Source: Candidatus Onthovicinus excrementipullorum (lineage in GTDB: Bacteria > Bacillota > Clostridia > Oscillospirales > Acutalibacteraceae). Taken from it: a DNA stretch of 64,000 nucleotides. Below, piece by piece: positions 1-8,364 of this stretch. Each line of letters starts with the position of its first letter. The stretch's first letter is position 1. The DNA lies in assembly GCA_018712345.1 (NCBI GenBank), contig DVHG01000003.1, forward strand, positions 1-64,000, written 5' to 3'. The position numbers and the translations under genes were made by a program. Under the pieces are notes generated by a model that saw only the letters and a program-made list of their open reading frames with translations, was not told where the DNA came from and did no database searches.

Positions 1-50
1 AACCTCCTTGGTTCTTTGGTAATGCGGTCGCCAAACCTTTACCATTATAC
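1..50 (-). promoter_or_regulatory. Promoter and ribosome site of a leftward gene just outside the window
   Basis: Read on the minus strand, bases 9 to 1 are AAGGAGGTT, a near-perfect Shine-Dalgarno, and bases 49 to 44 read TATAAT, a consensus -10 box. No convincing -35 was found about 17 bases upstream. This implies a leftward gene starting within a few bases beyond the left edge. Confidence 0.5.
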
Positions 51-86
51 CTCGGCGGTTATTTCTTTTGCTCCGCTTTTTCTCTT

Positions 87-110
87 CCCCCGGTAGAACC
101 GGGGGTTTAT
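87..110. terminator. GC-rich hairpin with T-rich tail
   Basis: A 7-bp stem (CCCCCGG/CCGGGGG, loop TAGAA) is followed by TTTAT on the plus strand. It lies between the leftward MocR gene and the leftward gene off the left edge, so it may end MocR transcription or a rightward transcript. Confidence 0.45.
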
Positions 111-134
111 TTCCGCGCCTAAAGGCACCAATCA

Positions 135-172
135 ATTGCCCCCTGCCCGCATCATGCGGGCGGGGGGGCAAT
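135..172 (-). terminator. Terminator of the MocR operon
   Basis: A long stem (ATTGCCCC and GCCCGC paired with their complements around the loop ATCAT) lies just downstream of the MocR stop. On the minus strand it is followed by TTGATTGG, a weak T-tract. It is the first strong hairpin after the leftward three-gene group. Confidence 0.55.
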
Positions 173-190
173 GTTTGTTGTTAAAAATTT

Positions 191-1618
191 TCAGGTTCTA
201 TGGCCGCTGTGGCCTGCCTGGAGCCCTAATACTGCTCGATCAAGGCATGTAATGCCGTCGCATATTGTCTCTTCGTCCATCCCGGCAAAGTGGAGGACCA
301 TCCGGTCACGAGCGGATTCCGGGGACGGCCCGTGATAATAGTCAGCTAGGGGCAGGACACGGACGGAGTGAGCGGCGGCAGCCGCCGCTACCTGCTGAGC
401 CGAAAATCCACACCGCAGTTCAGCAATCAGGTGGATCCCGGCCTGTGCGCCGTGGACAGTGACAGCGCCGCTCTCCATGGATTGAAGTGCCCGGATCGCC
501 GCATCTCTCCGGCGCCGGTACACCAACCGTGTCCGGTTGATGTGGCGGGCAAAGTGCCCCTCGGAAATAAAGCGGCTGAGTGTGTGCTGCTCAAAACGGG
601 AGACAGTGGAGGAGTAGCTCCCGTATTTTTTTAAAAAGCGGTCCATCATATCATGCGGCAGAACCATATAGGCGATACGGATAGAGGGGGCAATGCTCCG
701 GGAGAAAGAGCCGATATACACAACCTTGCCGCTGGGGTCCATTCCCTGTAAGCTGGGGACGGGGCGGCCGGAATAGCGAAATTCGCTGTCGTAGTCGTCC
801 TCTATCAAAAAGCGTTCACTCTCCTGTGCGGCCCACTGGATCAGGCGCAGGCGGCGCGCCACAGGCATGACGATCCCAGTGGGAAATTGATGGGACGGCG
901 TGATATATGCGGCTGTGGCCCCGGAGGCATACAGAGCGTGTTCGTCCATCCCGCCATCATCCAGCAGAATGGGGCACACCGATGCACCCAGGTTTTCCAG
1001 AATGCGCGCTGTGGCGGAATAGCCCGGCTCTTCAAGGGCGAAAGTCCCCTCGGTCAGTCCGGCGATCAGCCCCATGAGATATTCCATGCCCGCTCCGACC
1101 ACGATCTGATCCGGCCGACAGCGGACATTGCGAAAATCCCGCAGATATTTGGCGATCGACATACGCAGGCACTCGTCGCCGCGCACGTCTCCACGCGCGA
1201 GCAGCCCGCCGCCGTCGCTCATGACCTCCCGCGTGATCTTGGCCCATGTGGCATAGGGGAATGCGGATGCGTCTACTGCGTCGGTGCCAAAATCATATCG
1301 GTAGGTGGAAGCACCGAACCTCTCCGGCTCCTCTTCTGGGACTATGTAGGGGCGGTCCGCAACCAGCCCTTCAATACCGTTGACATAATAGCCGCTGCGT
1401 GGGCGTGCCGTGGCATAGCCTTGGGTGACGAGCATCTCATAGGCTGTCTCCACCGTGCTCACGCTGATTTTCAGGTGGGCGGCCAGTGCGCGCTTGGAGG
1501 GGAGATGTTCCCCGTCCCGCAGCTCCCCATCCCGGATCCGCTCCGTAAGGTGCTTGTAGACCTGGAGGTAGAGCGGCTCCCGTCTGCTTTCGTCGGGGAT
1601 AAAGGTGATTGCGTCCAT
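191..1618 (-). CDS. MocR/GabR-family PLP-dependent transcriptional regulator
   Basis: 475 residues. The N-terminus (about 10-80) is a GntR-type winged helix; the pattern PLYLQVYKHLTERIRDGEL and the SKRALAAHLKISVSTVETAYEML helix-turn-helix stretch are typical. The rest resembles a fold-type I aminotransferase, with DDYDSEFRYSG and the expected PLP-lysine region around IGSFSRS; the usual SFSK lysine is replaced by Arg in that motif, so PLP binding may be altered. Family members sense PLP or amino-acid derivatives and often control pyridoxal, GABA or taurine genes; the target here is unknown. The start has AAGGAGG 8 bases upstream. It is the last gene of a leftward group after the reductase and acetyltransferase (24-bp gap). 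Confidence 0.85.
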   Translation of the reverse strand: MDAITFIPDESRREPLYLQVYKHLTERIRDGELRDGEHLPSKRALAAHLKISVSTVETAYEMLVTQGYATARPRSGYYVNGIEGLVADRPYIVPEEEPERFGASTYRYDFGTDAVDASAFPYATWAKITREVMSDGGGLLARGDVRGDECLRMSIAKYLRDFRNVRCRPDQIVVGAGMEYLMGLIAGLTEGTFALEEPGYSATARILENLGASVCPILLDDGGMDEHALYASGATAAYITPSHQFPTGIVMPVARRLRLIQWAAQESERFLIEDDYDSEFRYSGRPVPSLQGMDPSGKVVYIGSFSRSIAPSIRIAYMVLPHDMMDRFLKKYGSYSSTVSRFEQHTLSRFISEGHFARHINRTRLVYRRRRDAAIRALQSMESGAVTVHGAQAGIHLIAELRCGFSAQQVAAAAAAHSVRVLPLADYYHGPSPESARDRMVLHFAGMDEETICDGITCLDRAVLGLQAGHSGHRT

Positions 1619-1641
1619 CCGGATCGCCTCCTTGGATCAGA

Positions 1642-2208
1642 TTAACACTGTGCGGAGGAGGACGGCTGTTCCGCAGCCTGCTCGCGCCGCTCATAAATGA
1701 GGTCTGTGATTCCATTGTAGCTTTGGGTCCTCACCAGTCTCAGCAGATGTTTCCGCATGCCGGGGACAAGGAGTGGTATCCCATCCCCGAGCAGTACCGG
1801 CATCACGGAAAAGTGGTACCGGTCGATCAGGTCTGCCTCCATGAGCTGGCGGACGACTTGCGCCCCGCCGCAGATCCAGATCCCTTTACCGTCCTGCTCC
1901 CGGAGTTGGCGCACCAGATCACAGGGAGACTGATGAACCATATAGATATCATCACGGGATGCCACAGTCCCGCGGTGTGTGATCACATAGCTCTTCATCC
2001 CCTCGTAAGGCCATATGTTTGGGGAAAGCTGTGTGATGATCTGACGGTAGGTATTTCCGCCCATAATGACGGTGTCAATTTCCTGAATAAAATCCCCGTA
2101 TGAATCCGTTTCCTGTGTTCCGGTGCCTGTGAGCCAGTCCACTCCGCCTGAGCAATCGGCAATATAACCGTCCAGGCTCATGGCGATAAACAGCGTTACC
2201 TTTTTCAT
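1642..2208 (-). CDS. RibD C-terminal/DHFR-like reductase family protein
   Basis: 188 residues beginning MKKVTLFIAMSLDGYIAD, the signature start of the RibD C-terminal (DHFR-fold) family. The motif VIMGGNTYRQI and the later GKGIWICGGAQVVRQL match the NADPH-binding parts of the fold. Members are NAD(P)H reductases of mostly unknown substrate (YwjB/YyaP type); this one lacks the RibD deaminase domain, so it is not the riboflavin enzyme. The ATG overlaps the acetyltransferase stop by one base (TGATG), indicating translational coupling. Confidence 0.8.
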   Translation of the reverse strand: MKKVTLFIAMSLDGYIADCSGGVDWLTGTGTQETDSYGDFIQEIDTVIMGGNTYRQIITQLSPNIWPYEGMKSYVITHRGTVASRDDIYMVHQSPCDLVRQLREQDGKGIWICGGAQVVRQLMEADLIDRYHFSVMPVLLGDGIPLLVPGMRKHLLRLVRTQSYNGITDLIYERREQAAEQPSSSAQC

Positions 2209-2789
2209 CAGATGTGATCCGCCCCGCCTTTATGAATTTTAAGAAATTCCTCTTTTAAAATCGAATACAGTGCGGCATCACACAGGCCCTGGTTATAGCG
2301 CGCGCCCTGGCGCAGCGTGCCCTCGTAGGTCATGCCGCACTTTTTCATCACCGTGCCGGAGGCTGGGTTACGCACATCGTGCTTGGCCTCAATCCGGTTC
2401 ACACCGACCTGCTCGAATAAGAACCGCATCACAGCCGTTACGGCCTCCGGAACAATGCCCCGACGCCACCAGCGGCGGCCGATACAGTAGCCGATTTCCG
2501 CCGCCTCGATCATCTCCCGCAGGTTGACCACGCCAATGGATCCGACGGGTTCCCCCAATTCCTTTAAAACGATCGCCCACTCATAGCAGTCGGCGCGCTC
2601 ATACTGTTTTACCACGGAGCGCAGATAGTCCGCAACATCCGATTCGGCAGTATAGGCCGGCCAGATCAAATATTCCGTCACCAGCGGATCACTGGCCCAG
2701 TTGCGGAACATGGCGGGCGCATCCGCTTCCGTGAACGGGCGCAGGATGAGCCGTTTTGTCTCCAGTGACTGTGTCCCAAGGTGGTTCAT
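2208..2789 (-). CDS. GNAT-family N-acetyltransferase (RimJ/RimL type)
   Basis: 193 residues. It opens with ETKRLILRPFTEADAPAMF, the classic RimJ/RimL-type beginning. The acetyl-CoA-binding motif A region is seen as EIGYCIGRRWWRRGIVPEAV, followed by VNRIEAKHDVRNPASGTVMKKCGM, the usual C-terminal part. Such enzymes acetylate protein N-termini or small amines; the substrate cannot be told. GGGAGG sits 9 bases before the ATG. It is the first gene of the leftward acetyltransferase-reductase-MocR group. Confidence 0.85.
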   Translation of the reverse strand: MNHLGTQSLETKRLILRPFTEADAPAMFRNWASDPLVTEYLIWPAYTAESDVADYLRSVVKQYERADCYEWAIVLKELGEPVGSIGVVNLREMIEAAEIGYCIGRRWWRRGIVPEAVTAVMRFLFEQVGVNRIEAKHDVRNPASGTVMKKCGMTYEGTLRQGARYNQGLCDAALYSILKEEFLKIHKGGADHI

Positions 2790-2814
2790 ATTGATAACCT
2801 CCCATTGCTTTGGA

Positions 2815-2850
2815 AAGAAAAAATACCGCTCTGGATCGTGCCAGAGCGGT
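2815..2850 (-). terminator. Terminator of the CmpB-family gene
   Basis: A perfect 10-bp stem ACCGCTCTGG/CCAGAGCGGT with loop ATCGTG (2825-2850) lies 4 bases after the leftward stop. On the minus strand it is followed by ATTTTTTC, a good rho-independent tail. Confidence 0.85.
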
Positions 2851-2854
2851 CCGG

Positions 2855-3613
2855 TTAGTAACGTTCATCCTGATCGGAGAGAATGCGCTTGATATCGCGC
2901 AGGATCCGCTTGAACTCATTGTCGATCCGGGGATTCATGCGCAGGATGCGGGCGGGGTCGTGCTTTTTATACCGGTTTCCCTCGCGGATATCCTCCAGCG
3001 TGTCCGCCGTATTCAAAAGCTCCTGCCGTTCTTCATCTGTCTCCTCGGTGCCTGCCGGCACGCCGGAGAACTTGTCATACAGCTTTTTGAGCGTGTCCTT
3101 GATCTTGCGCAGGTCAGCCGCGTTTTTAAAGGCGGCGATCAGGTCGATGACAAAGATGATCAGGATGATTGCGACGATCACGCGGATAGCCATCATCGGG
3201 ATCTTCCCCAGGAACAGGGAAATTACCGGGTGCACCAGATACATAAAACCGAGTGTGGCGATACCCCAGTAGAGAGTGTTGCGCAGGCAAATATGGCCCA
3301 TAAAGTTGTATTTCCGGTTAGAATAATCCCACCAACGGGTATGGAAGAGCTTTTCCATCAGGATGCCGGTGATCAGCTCGACCACATCCGTGATGACCAT
3401 CCCCAGCATGCACACCAGCAGCGGATGCGCGCGCAGCGGCGTGAGCAGGACCGTCAGCGCTACAGCGCCGGTACCGTAAATTGGGCACATCGGCCCGGTT
3501 AAAAATCCGCGGTTGATCCAGCGCTTCTGTGCGCCGGAGCAGGCGAGGGATTCCATCAGCCAGCCGACAGCGCTGTAAAAGAAGAAGTAAAGGATATAAG
3601 TTGTCACATTCAT
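2855..3613 (-). CDS. CmpB-type putative ABC transporter permease (DUF1113-like membrane protein)
   Basis: 252 residues. The first ~150 residues contain about five hydrophobic segments with the family hallmarks FFFYSAVGWLMES, RGFLTGPMCPIYG and WDYSNRKYNFMGHICLRN, found in the ABC_trans_CmpB family of Firmicutes. The C-terminal ~90 residues are charged and probably cytoplasmic. Despite the family name no ATPase partner is nearby and transport has not been shown for the family. The start overlaps the HD-gene stop by 4 bases (ATGA), and there is only a weak ribosome site, so it is probably translated by coupling. Confidence 0.8.
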   Translation of the reverse strand: MNVTTYILYFFFYSAVGWLMESLACSGAQKRWINRGFLTGPMCPIYGTGAVALTVLLTPLRAHPLLVCMLGMVITDVVELITGILMEKLFHTRWWDYSNRKYNFMGHICLRNTLYWGIATLGFMYLVHPVISLFLGKIPMMAIRVIVAIILIIFVIDLIAAFKNAADLRKIKDTLKKLYDKFSGVPAGTEETDEERQELLNTADTLEDIREGNRYKKHDPARILRMNPRIDNEFKRILRDIKRILSDQDERY

Positions 3614-4203
3614 GTTGTCTCACGCCCCGGCCGCCCGGCGTCCGGTCCTTTCCCTGGATCTGAATGGCCGGCCAGAGCAGCGAGCATCCGCTTTCCGGCG
3701 GGGATCAGGGACAGATACAGCTCCCAGCTGGCGCAGTATTTGTCCGCCATGCTGACGACGAGCCCCTCCGGATAGCGCGGGGGGATCGGCGTGAGTGGGA
3801 ACATGTGGCGTTTGATGGTATTGGCCTCCAGCCTGGTCAACTTTTCTCCGCAAAGCTCCCGTGCGTTTTTCAGGGCGATGCCGGGGTGCAGATAGCCATG
3901 CGGCCGCGGATGGGAATACTTATCCCGCCAGTCGTAGTAAAACAGATCGTGCAGGATGGCGCCGCGCGCAGCTTCCCGATAGTTGAGGCCCAGCTTTTTA
4001 CAAACGAGATAGCTGATGTAGGAGACCGATCGGATATGATCCAGCCGGTTGATCTGTAAATGTTGCTCATACTGCTGGAGGGACTGGACCTCCGGTGTCG
4101 TATAGAGGTCAGAGATGCAGTCAAAAAATTCCCGCGCATTTTTTTCGGGGGAAAGGGCAAAAGAGCGGATATAAGCTCTGGATAACTTAGATATAGCAGA
4201 CAC
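3610..4203 (-). CDS. HD-domain protein (putative phosphohydrolase)
   Basis: 197 residues. HIRSVSYISYLVCKKLGL followed by ARGAILHDLFYYDW gives the H...HD metal-binding arrangement of HD hydrolases, and HPRPHGYLHPGIAL a further histidine cluster. Members hydrolyse nucleotides or phosphate esters; the substrate is unknown. The only in-frame start is GTG at 4203, and the AGGGAG ribosome site is very close (about one base), so the exact start is uncertain. It is upstream of, and coupled to, the CmpB-type gene. Confidence 0.75.
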   Translation of the reverse strand: MSAISKLSRAYIRSFALSPEKNAREFFDCISDLYTTPEVQSLQQYEQHLQINRLDHIRSVSYISYLVCKKLGLNYREAARGAILHDLFYYDWRDKYSHPRPHGYLHPGIALKNARELCGEKLTRLEANTIKRHMFPLTPIPPRYPEGLVVSMADKYCASWELYLSLIPAGKRMLAALAGHSDPGKGPDAGRPGRETT

Positions 4204-4227
4204 ACTCCCTTGGCGGATATTATTTTC

Positions 4228-4256
4228 ATTATAGAGGAAATGAGGCGCTAAATCAA
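4228..4256 (-). promoter_or_regulatory. Promoter for the HD / CmpB-type pair
   Basis: On the minus strand TTGATT (4256-4251) and TATAAT (4233-4228) are separated by 17 bases, a good sigma-A promoter. Confidence 0.65.
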
Positions 4257-4289
4257 GCGGATTCCGTGATTATAACAATTTTGTAAGAA

Positions 4290-5117
4290 TCAGCATCCGT
4301 TCAGCTGCTCCCGGATGAAGCGAACGACGCCATCTTCATCATTGGAGCCGATGATATAGTCCGCCTTGGCTTTTAATTCCGGGACGGCGTTGGCGACGGA
4401 GGCGCGCAGATCAGCCGCCTCAAAAAGCCCCAGATCGTTCAGGTTGTCCCCAAAGGCGCAGATGTAGTCCGCACTGATCATCTGTTTCAACGCCAGCGCG
4501 CCGTTCTTTTTCCCGGCCTGCGCGGCAAAGACCTCCAGAAACCAGTACTCTGTATAGGTGTCATGGTAGAACGCCGTGCGCACATTGCAGGATGATTCCA
4601 GCTCGTCCTGGAGCGGCTTCAGCTCCTCATAACGGTCCATAATGGTAAAATACACCGCATCCTGCCCCGCGGGGACGCTCAGCGTGTCCAGATGATAAAA
4701 ACAGCCCGGCTGCATCTGGCTGCGCACCCGGTAGAACTCCCGCTGTTCCGGCGTACGCAGTTCTGTGTAGTGATAGCGTACACGCTCCCCGTCAAAGGTG
4801 AAAAGAAAGGGATTTTTATCGTGCCTTTGATAGATTTGGACGGCCGTCTCCGCGCTTTTGCGGTCGATAGCCGCGTGGGAGACGATCTTTTTTGTGGCCG
4901 GGTCGTAAAGAAAGACGCCGTTGAGCAGGATGAGCGGCAGGTTCAGGTTCAGTCCGCTCAGCAGAGGCATGGCGGAGACGGGGCTGCGCGCCGTGGCGGC
5001 GGAGAACAGCAGGCCCTGCCCGAGCATGCTGTTGAGCTCACCATGTGTGTAGGCGGAGAGCGTACCGTCGCTGCCGAGCAGAGTCCCGTCCAGATCGCTG
5101 ATGTACAATGTTTTCAT
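4290..5117 (-). CDS. Cof-type HAD-superfamily hydrolase
   Basis: 275 residues. The protein starts MKTLYISDLDGTLLGSDG, which holds HAD motif I (DxDGT); near the C-terminus KKNGALALKQM and ICAFGDNLNDLGLFEAAD give the motif III lysine and the motif IV GDxxND. This is the Cof/type IIB subclass of sugar-phosphate or cofactor phosphatases. A longer open frame continues upstream, but AAGGGGAAA lies at the right distance from the ATG at 5117 and the upstream part overlaps the divergent promoter, so the short start is chosen. Substrate unknown. Confidence 0.85.
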   Translation of the reverse strand: MKTLYISDLDGTLLGSDGTLSAYTHGELNSMLGQGLLFSAATARSPVSAMPLLSGLNLNLPLILLNGVFLYDPATKKIVSHAAIDRKSAETAVQIYQRHDKNPFLFTFDGERVRYHYTELRTPEQREFYRVRSQMQPGCFYHLDTLSVPAGQDAVYFTIMDRYEELKPLQDELESSCNVRTAFYHDTYTEYWFLEVFAAQAGKKNGALALKQMISADYICAFGDNLNDLGLFEAADLRASVANAVPELKAKADYIIGSNDEDGVVRFIREQLNGC

Positions 5118-5135
5118 TGAATTTCCCCTTTTCCC

Positions 5136-5164
5136 TTGTACTGATAAGAATTTTTGTTTATAAT
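5136..5164 (+). promoter_or_regulatory. Promoter of the NUDIX gene
   Basis: TTGTAC (5136-5141) and TATAAT (5159-5164) with a 17-base spacer. Transcription would begin near 5171, which makes a GTG at 5173 unlikely as the start and supports the ATG at 5191. Confidence 0.75.
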
Positions 5165-5190
5165 GATATACAGTGAAAGGCGGATGGGAT

Positions 5191-5964
5191 ATGTTAGGTA
5201 AGTTTGCCGGGGTCCAGGTGACCCGCCCCATGGGCTTCGTGGATGAGGCATCGGGGATCCAGTACAAGCTCAATTACGGCCTAGTAAAAAATACCGGTCA
5301 GCACGAGATCGGCGCCTTTATCATGGGGGTGCGCCATCCGGTGCGGGAGTTCCACGGCCGGGTGATTGCTGTGATTCGCTGCACGGGCACGCGGACATGC
5401 TATTACGTGCTCGCCCCCAAAGGGCGCAAATATATTATAAACGATATTCGCAGAAATGTCTCCTTTGCGTTTAAGAATTCGGCATTTACGCTCGAATGCC
5501 TCTACGAGGCGTCCTGCGGGGCGGTGGTGTACCGCAATACCCCGAAGGGACGCGAGTACCTATTGATTAAAAATAAACGCAGCGAGCACTGGGGGTTCCC
5601 CAAGGGGCATATTGAGGACGGGGAGACGGAGCAGCAGACGGCGCGCCGTGAGGTGCTTGAGGAAACGGGGCTGCATATTGATCTGCTGCCGATGTTCTCC
5701 TGCCGCTCGTCCTATACGATTCAGGGGCGGGTTGAAAAGCAGGTGACGATCTTTCTGGCCACTACGCGTGACACCAAGACTGTCATCCAGGAGTCGGAGA
5801 TTGATGACTGTGCCTGGATGCGGATGGATGCGGCGCTCAAGGCTTTGAAATTTGAAAACGACCGGTCCATTCTCCGCCGGGCTGCCGCGTTTTTAAACCA
5901 GCGTTCGGCCAGAGGGCGGTATCAGCGCCGCGCAGGCGGAGAAAAAACGGCGGACAGAAAATAA
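5191..5964 (+). CDS. NUDIX hydrolase with N-terminal pyrophosphatase-like domain
   Basis: 257 residues. Residues ~105-235 are a NUDIX domain with a complete Nudix box: G-x5-E in GHIEDGE, then RREVLEETGL. Residues ~1-100 resemble the small clostridial inorganic-pyrophosphatase-like proteins (TRPMG, LNYGLV, FIMGVRHPVREFHGRVIAVI), but the stretch that normally carries acidic metal ligands (E-x-D-x-Y type) reads HEIGAF, so the domain is probably inactive in pyrophosphate cleavage. NUDIX enzymes hydrolyse nucleoside diphosphate-linked compounds; the substrate is not identifiable. Start: AAAGGCGG precedes ATG 5191. Confidence 0.8.
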   Translation: MLGKFAGVQVTRPMGFVDEASGIQYKLNYGLVKNTGQHEIGAFIMGVRHPVREFHGRVIAVIRCTGTRTCYYVLAPKGRKYIINDIRRNVSFAFKNSAFTLECLYEASCGAVVYRNTPKGREYLLIKNKRSEHWGFPKGHIEDGETEQQTARREVLEETGLHIDLLPMFSCRSSYTIQGRVEKQVTIFLATTRDTKTVIQESEIDDCAWMRMDAALKALKFENDRSILRRAAAFLNQRSARGRYQRRAGGEKTADRK

Positions 5965-5983
5965 ATAGCAAAATATCGCCGCG

Positions 5984-6011
5984 GCGCCGTATGGAGCCCG
6001 GCGCTGTTTTC
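5984..6011 (+). terminator. Terminator after the NUDIX gene
   Basis: Stem GCGCCG (5984-5989) / CGGCGC (5999-6004), followed by TGTTTTC, 20 bases after the stop. Confidence 0.65.
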
Positions 6012-6160
6012 TGTATCCGCCCAAAAGCATAGAAAGCGTCTAAAATTTTATCTGAAAAAACACCGGGATTGTTTTAATTACCATGTTTATTTTTCCAAGG
6101 TGTTGTGGTATAATAACAAGGATATCAGTATATTCAGTATGTTTCGAGGGGTGTACCGCA

Positions 6161-7462
6161 TTGGAGAAGTTTGTGATCGAGGGCGGCCATCCGCTGAAGG
6201 GTGAAGTCAATATTAGCGGGGCAAAAAATGCCGTTGTTGCAATTATCCCGGCCGCGATCCTTGCGCAGGACGTGTGCCGGATTGAAAATATTCCCAATAT
6301 CAGTGATGTGAGCATGATGATCCGCATCCTCTACCAAATGGGCGCGGAGATCAAAATGATCAATGACCATACAGTGGAGATCGACTCCACCCATATCAGC
6401 TCCTTTATCGTTCCGCATGAGCTGACCAAGCAGCTGCGCGCCTCTTATTATCTGATCGGCGCACTGCTGGGCCGCTTTGGCCGGGCGAAGGTGGCCATGC
6501 CGGGCGGCTGTGATTTCGGTGTGCGTCCGATCGATCAGCACATCAAGGGCTTTCAGGCGCTCGGGGCGGCGGTATCCATCGAGAACGCCATGGTGGATGC
6601 ACGGGTGGAGGAACACCGGCTGACAGGGAATTCCATATATTTGGACGTCGTCTCCGTGGGCGCCACGATCAACATCATGCTCGCGGCTGTACGCGCGCGC
6701 GGGCTGACCATCATTGAGAATGCCGCCAAGGAGCCGCACATTGTCGATCTGGCAAACTTCCTCAATTCCATGGGTGCGGATGTGCGCGGCGCCGGGACGG
6801 ACGTCATCAAGATCCGCGGGGTGGAAGAGCTGCACGGCTGTACCTACTCCGTGATCCCCGATCAGATTGAGGCGGGGACGTATATGGTAGCGGCGGCGGC
6901 CACCCATGGCGACGTGCTGATTAAGAATGTCATTCCCAAGCATTTGGAGTCCATCTCCGCCAAGCTGGTTGAGTGTGGGGCACAGATTGAGGAGTTTGAC
7001 GATGCGATTCGTGTTCGGATGCCGGACCGGGCAAACTGCTGTAATGTGAAGACCATGCCGCACCCCGGTTTCCCCACCGACATGCAGCCGCAGATGGCCG
7101 CTCTGCTCTCTGTGGCCAGGGGGACGAGTATTATTTCCGAGAGCGTGTGGGACAACCGTTTCCGCTATGTTGACCAGCTCTCCCGGATGGGGGCGGATAT
7201 TCAGGTCAACGGCAAGGTAGCGGTGATTGAGGGGGTCGATTTCCTGACCGGTGCTCCTGTCCGCGCCACGGACCTGCGCGCAGGGGCTGCGATGCTGATC
7301 GCAGGCATGATGGCGCAGGGCCGTACGGAGATTGAGGATATTGTCCACATTGACCGCGGCTATGAGCTCGTAGTCGAGAAGCTGACCGATCTTGGGGCAG
7401 ATATCCGGCGCGTCCGGGCAGAGGAGCAGGTCGGTGAGTCCCGTGTCGTCGCGGGGGCATGA
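6161..7462 (+). CDS. murA: UDP-N-acetylglucosamine 1-carboxyvinyltransferase
   Basis: 433 residues, normal MurA length. It transfers enolpyruvate from PEP to UDP-GlcNAc, the first committed cytoplasmic step of peptidoglycan synthesis. Visible hallmarks: GEVNISGAKNAVV near the N-terminus (with the conserved Lys/Asn), the catalytic cysteine at residue 117 in MPGGCDFGVRPIDQH (fosfomycin target), PHPGFPTDMQPQ, and RAGAAMLIAG near the end. The start is TTG at 6161, preceded 9 bases upstream by GAGGGG; starting there gives EKFVIEGGHPL, the usual MurA opening. A TATAAT lies at 6109-6114. Followed by a terminator, then walJ and rlmH in the same direction. Confidence 0.95.
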   Translation: MEKFVIEGGHPLKGEVNISGAKNAVVAIIPAAILAQDVCRIENIPNISDVSMMIRILYQMGAEIKMINDHTVEIDSTHISSFIVPHELTKQLRASYYLIGALLGRFGRAKVAMPGGCDFGVRPIDQHIKGFQALGAAVSIENAMVDARVEEHRLTGNSIYLDVVSVGATINIMLAAVRARGLTIIENAAKEPHIVDLANFLNSMGADVRGAGTDVIKIRGVEELHGCTYSVIPDQIEAGTYMVAAAATHGDVLIKNVIPKHLESISAKLVECGAQIEEFDDAIRVRMPDRANCCNVKTMPHPGFPTDMQPQMAALLSVARGTSIISESVWDNRFRYVDQLSRMGADIQVNGKVAVIEGVDFLTGAPVRATDLRAGAAMLIAGMMAQGRTEIEDIVHIDRGYELVVEKLTDLGADIRRVRAEEQVGESRVVAGA

Positions 7463-7474
7463 GTGTTAACGGTC

Positions 7475-7534
7475 AGATCGGGTGTCGGAGTTTGTGCTGA
7501 CGGGCAGCGCCAAGTCCGAGATCCGATCTTTTTT
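7475..7534 (+). terminator. Long structured terminator after murA
   Basis: Outer stem AGATCGG (7475-7481) / CCGATCT (7523-7529) followed by a run of six T; inner stems TCGGA/TCCGA and GCTG/CAGC stack inside. It separates murA from the next gene. Confidence 0.7.
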
Positions 7535-7560
7535 GTGCAGTACAGGGAAGGAGCCAAATT

Positions 7561-8352
7561 TTGTCCAGATTTTGTCCGCTGTTCTCCTCCAGCTCGGGGA
7601 ACAGCATTTACATAGGCGGGTCCGGGGGCGGCGTGCTCGTGGATGCCGGGGTAAGTGCCCGGCAGCTGACCCAGGCGCTCGACCGGCTTAGAATTGAGCG
7701 CAATTCCATCCGCGCTATTCTGGTCACGCATGAGCACAGCGACCACGTCAAGGGCCTACGGGTCACGGCAGGGCGTTTGGGAATCCCCGTTTTCACCTCA
7801 CATGGGACTGCGGAAAAGCTGCGTGGCAGCGGCGTTGCGGACGGTTCCTTTTTGCTCAATGAGATCGCGTGTGTCCCCTTTGAGGCGGCGGGTATGCGCA
7901 TCACGCCGTTCCATATTTCGCACGACTGCGCGGAGGGGTTCGGCTACACATTTGAACTGCCCGATTCCCGCAGGGCCGCCGTGGTGACGGATCTGGGGGA
8001 GATGACACCGGAGGTCCTCGCGGCTGTGAGCGGCTGCGACCTTGTCCTCATCGAGTCCAACCATGATTATGGGATGCTGCGCAGCGGGACGTATCCGCTT
8101 TATTTAAAGCAGCGGATTCTGTCAAAGTTTGGTCATCTCTCCAATGAGGTCTGTGCCCGGACGGCGGCGGAGCTGATGCGGAGCGGCACCACGCGCTTTT
8201 TCCTGGGCCATCTGAGCCGGCAGAACAATACACCGGCATTGGCCCGCGGGGAGACGCTGCGTGCTTTGCAGGCCTGCGGCGGTCAGGAGAACCGGGATTT
8301 TATGCTGGAGGTAGCGCCGGAGTGCGATGCACAGCGCGTTTTGATTTTTTAG
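7561..8352 (+). CDS. walJ: WalJ/YycJ-type metallo-beta-lactamase-fold hydrolase
   Basis: 263 residues. The start LSRFCPLFSSSSGNSIYIG and the metal motif THEHSDHVKGL (HxHxDH) are characteristic of YycJ/WalJ proteins; further ligands appear in ISHDCAEGFGY, TDLGEM and FLGHLSRQNNTP. YycJ in Firmicutes is linked to coordination of cell division or DNA processing and is often found with walRK, which are absent here. The start is TTG at 7561 with AAGGAG 7 bases before it. Followed 12 bases later by rlmH, an arrangement (yycJ then rlmH) known in Firmicutes, though htrA is missing between them. Confidence 0.88.
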   Translation: MSRFCPLFSSSSGNSIYIGGSGGGVLVDAGVSARQLTQALDRLRIERNSIRAILVTHEHSDHVKGLRVTAGRLGIPVFTSHGTAEKLRGSGVADGSFLLNEIACVPFEAAGMRITPFHISHDCAEGFGYTFELPDSRRAAVVTDLGEMTPEVLAAVSGCDLVLIESNHDYGMLRSGTYPLYLKQRILSKFGHLSNEVCARTAAELMRSGTTRFFLGHLSRQNNTPALARGETLRALQACGGQENRDFMLEVAPECDAQRVLIF

Positions 8353-8364
8353 CGGAGGGGCACT

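Noticed and set aside
6134..7348. Long open frame (404 codons) on the minus strand opposite murA
   Set aside because: It is a shadow of the GC-rich murA reading frame, has no ribosome site and no recognisable protein.
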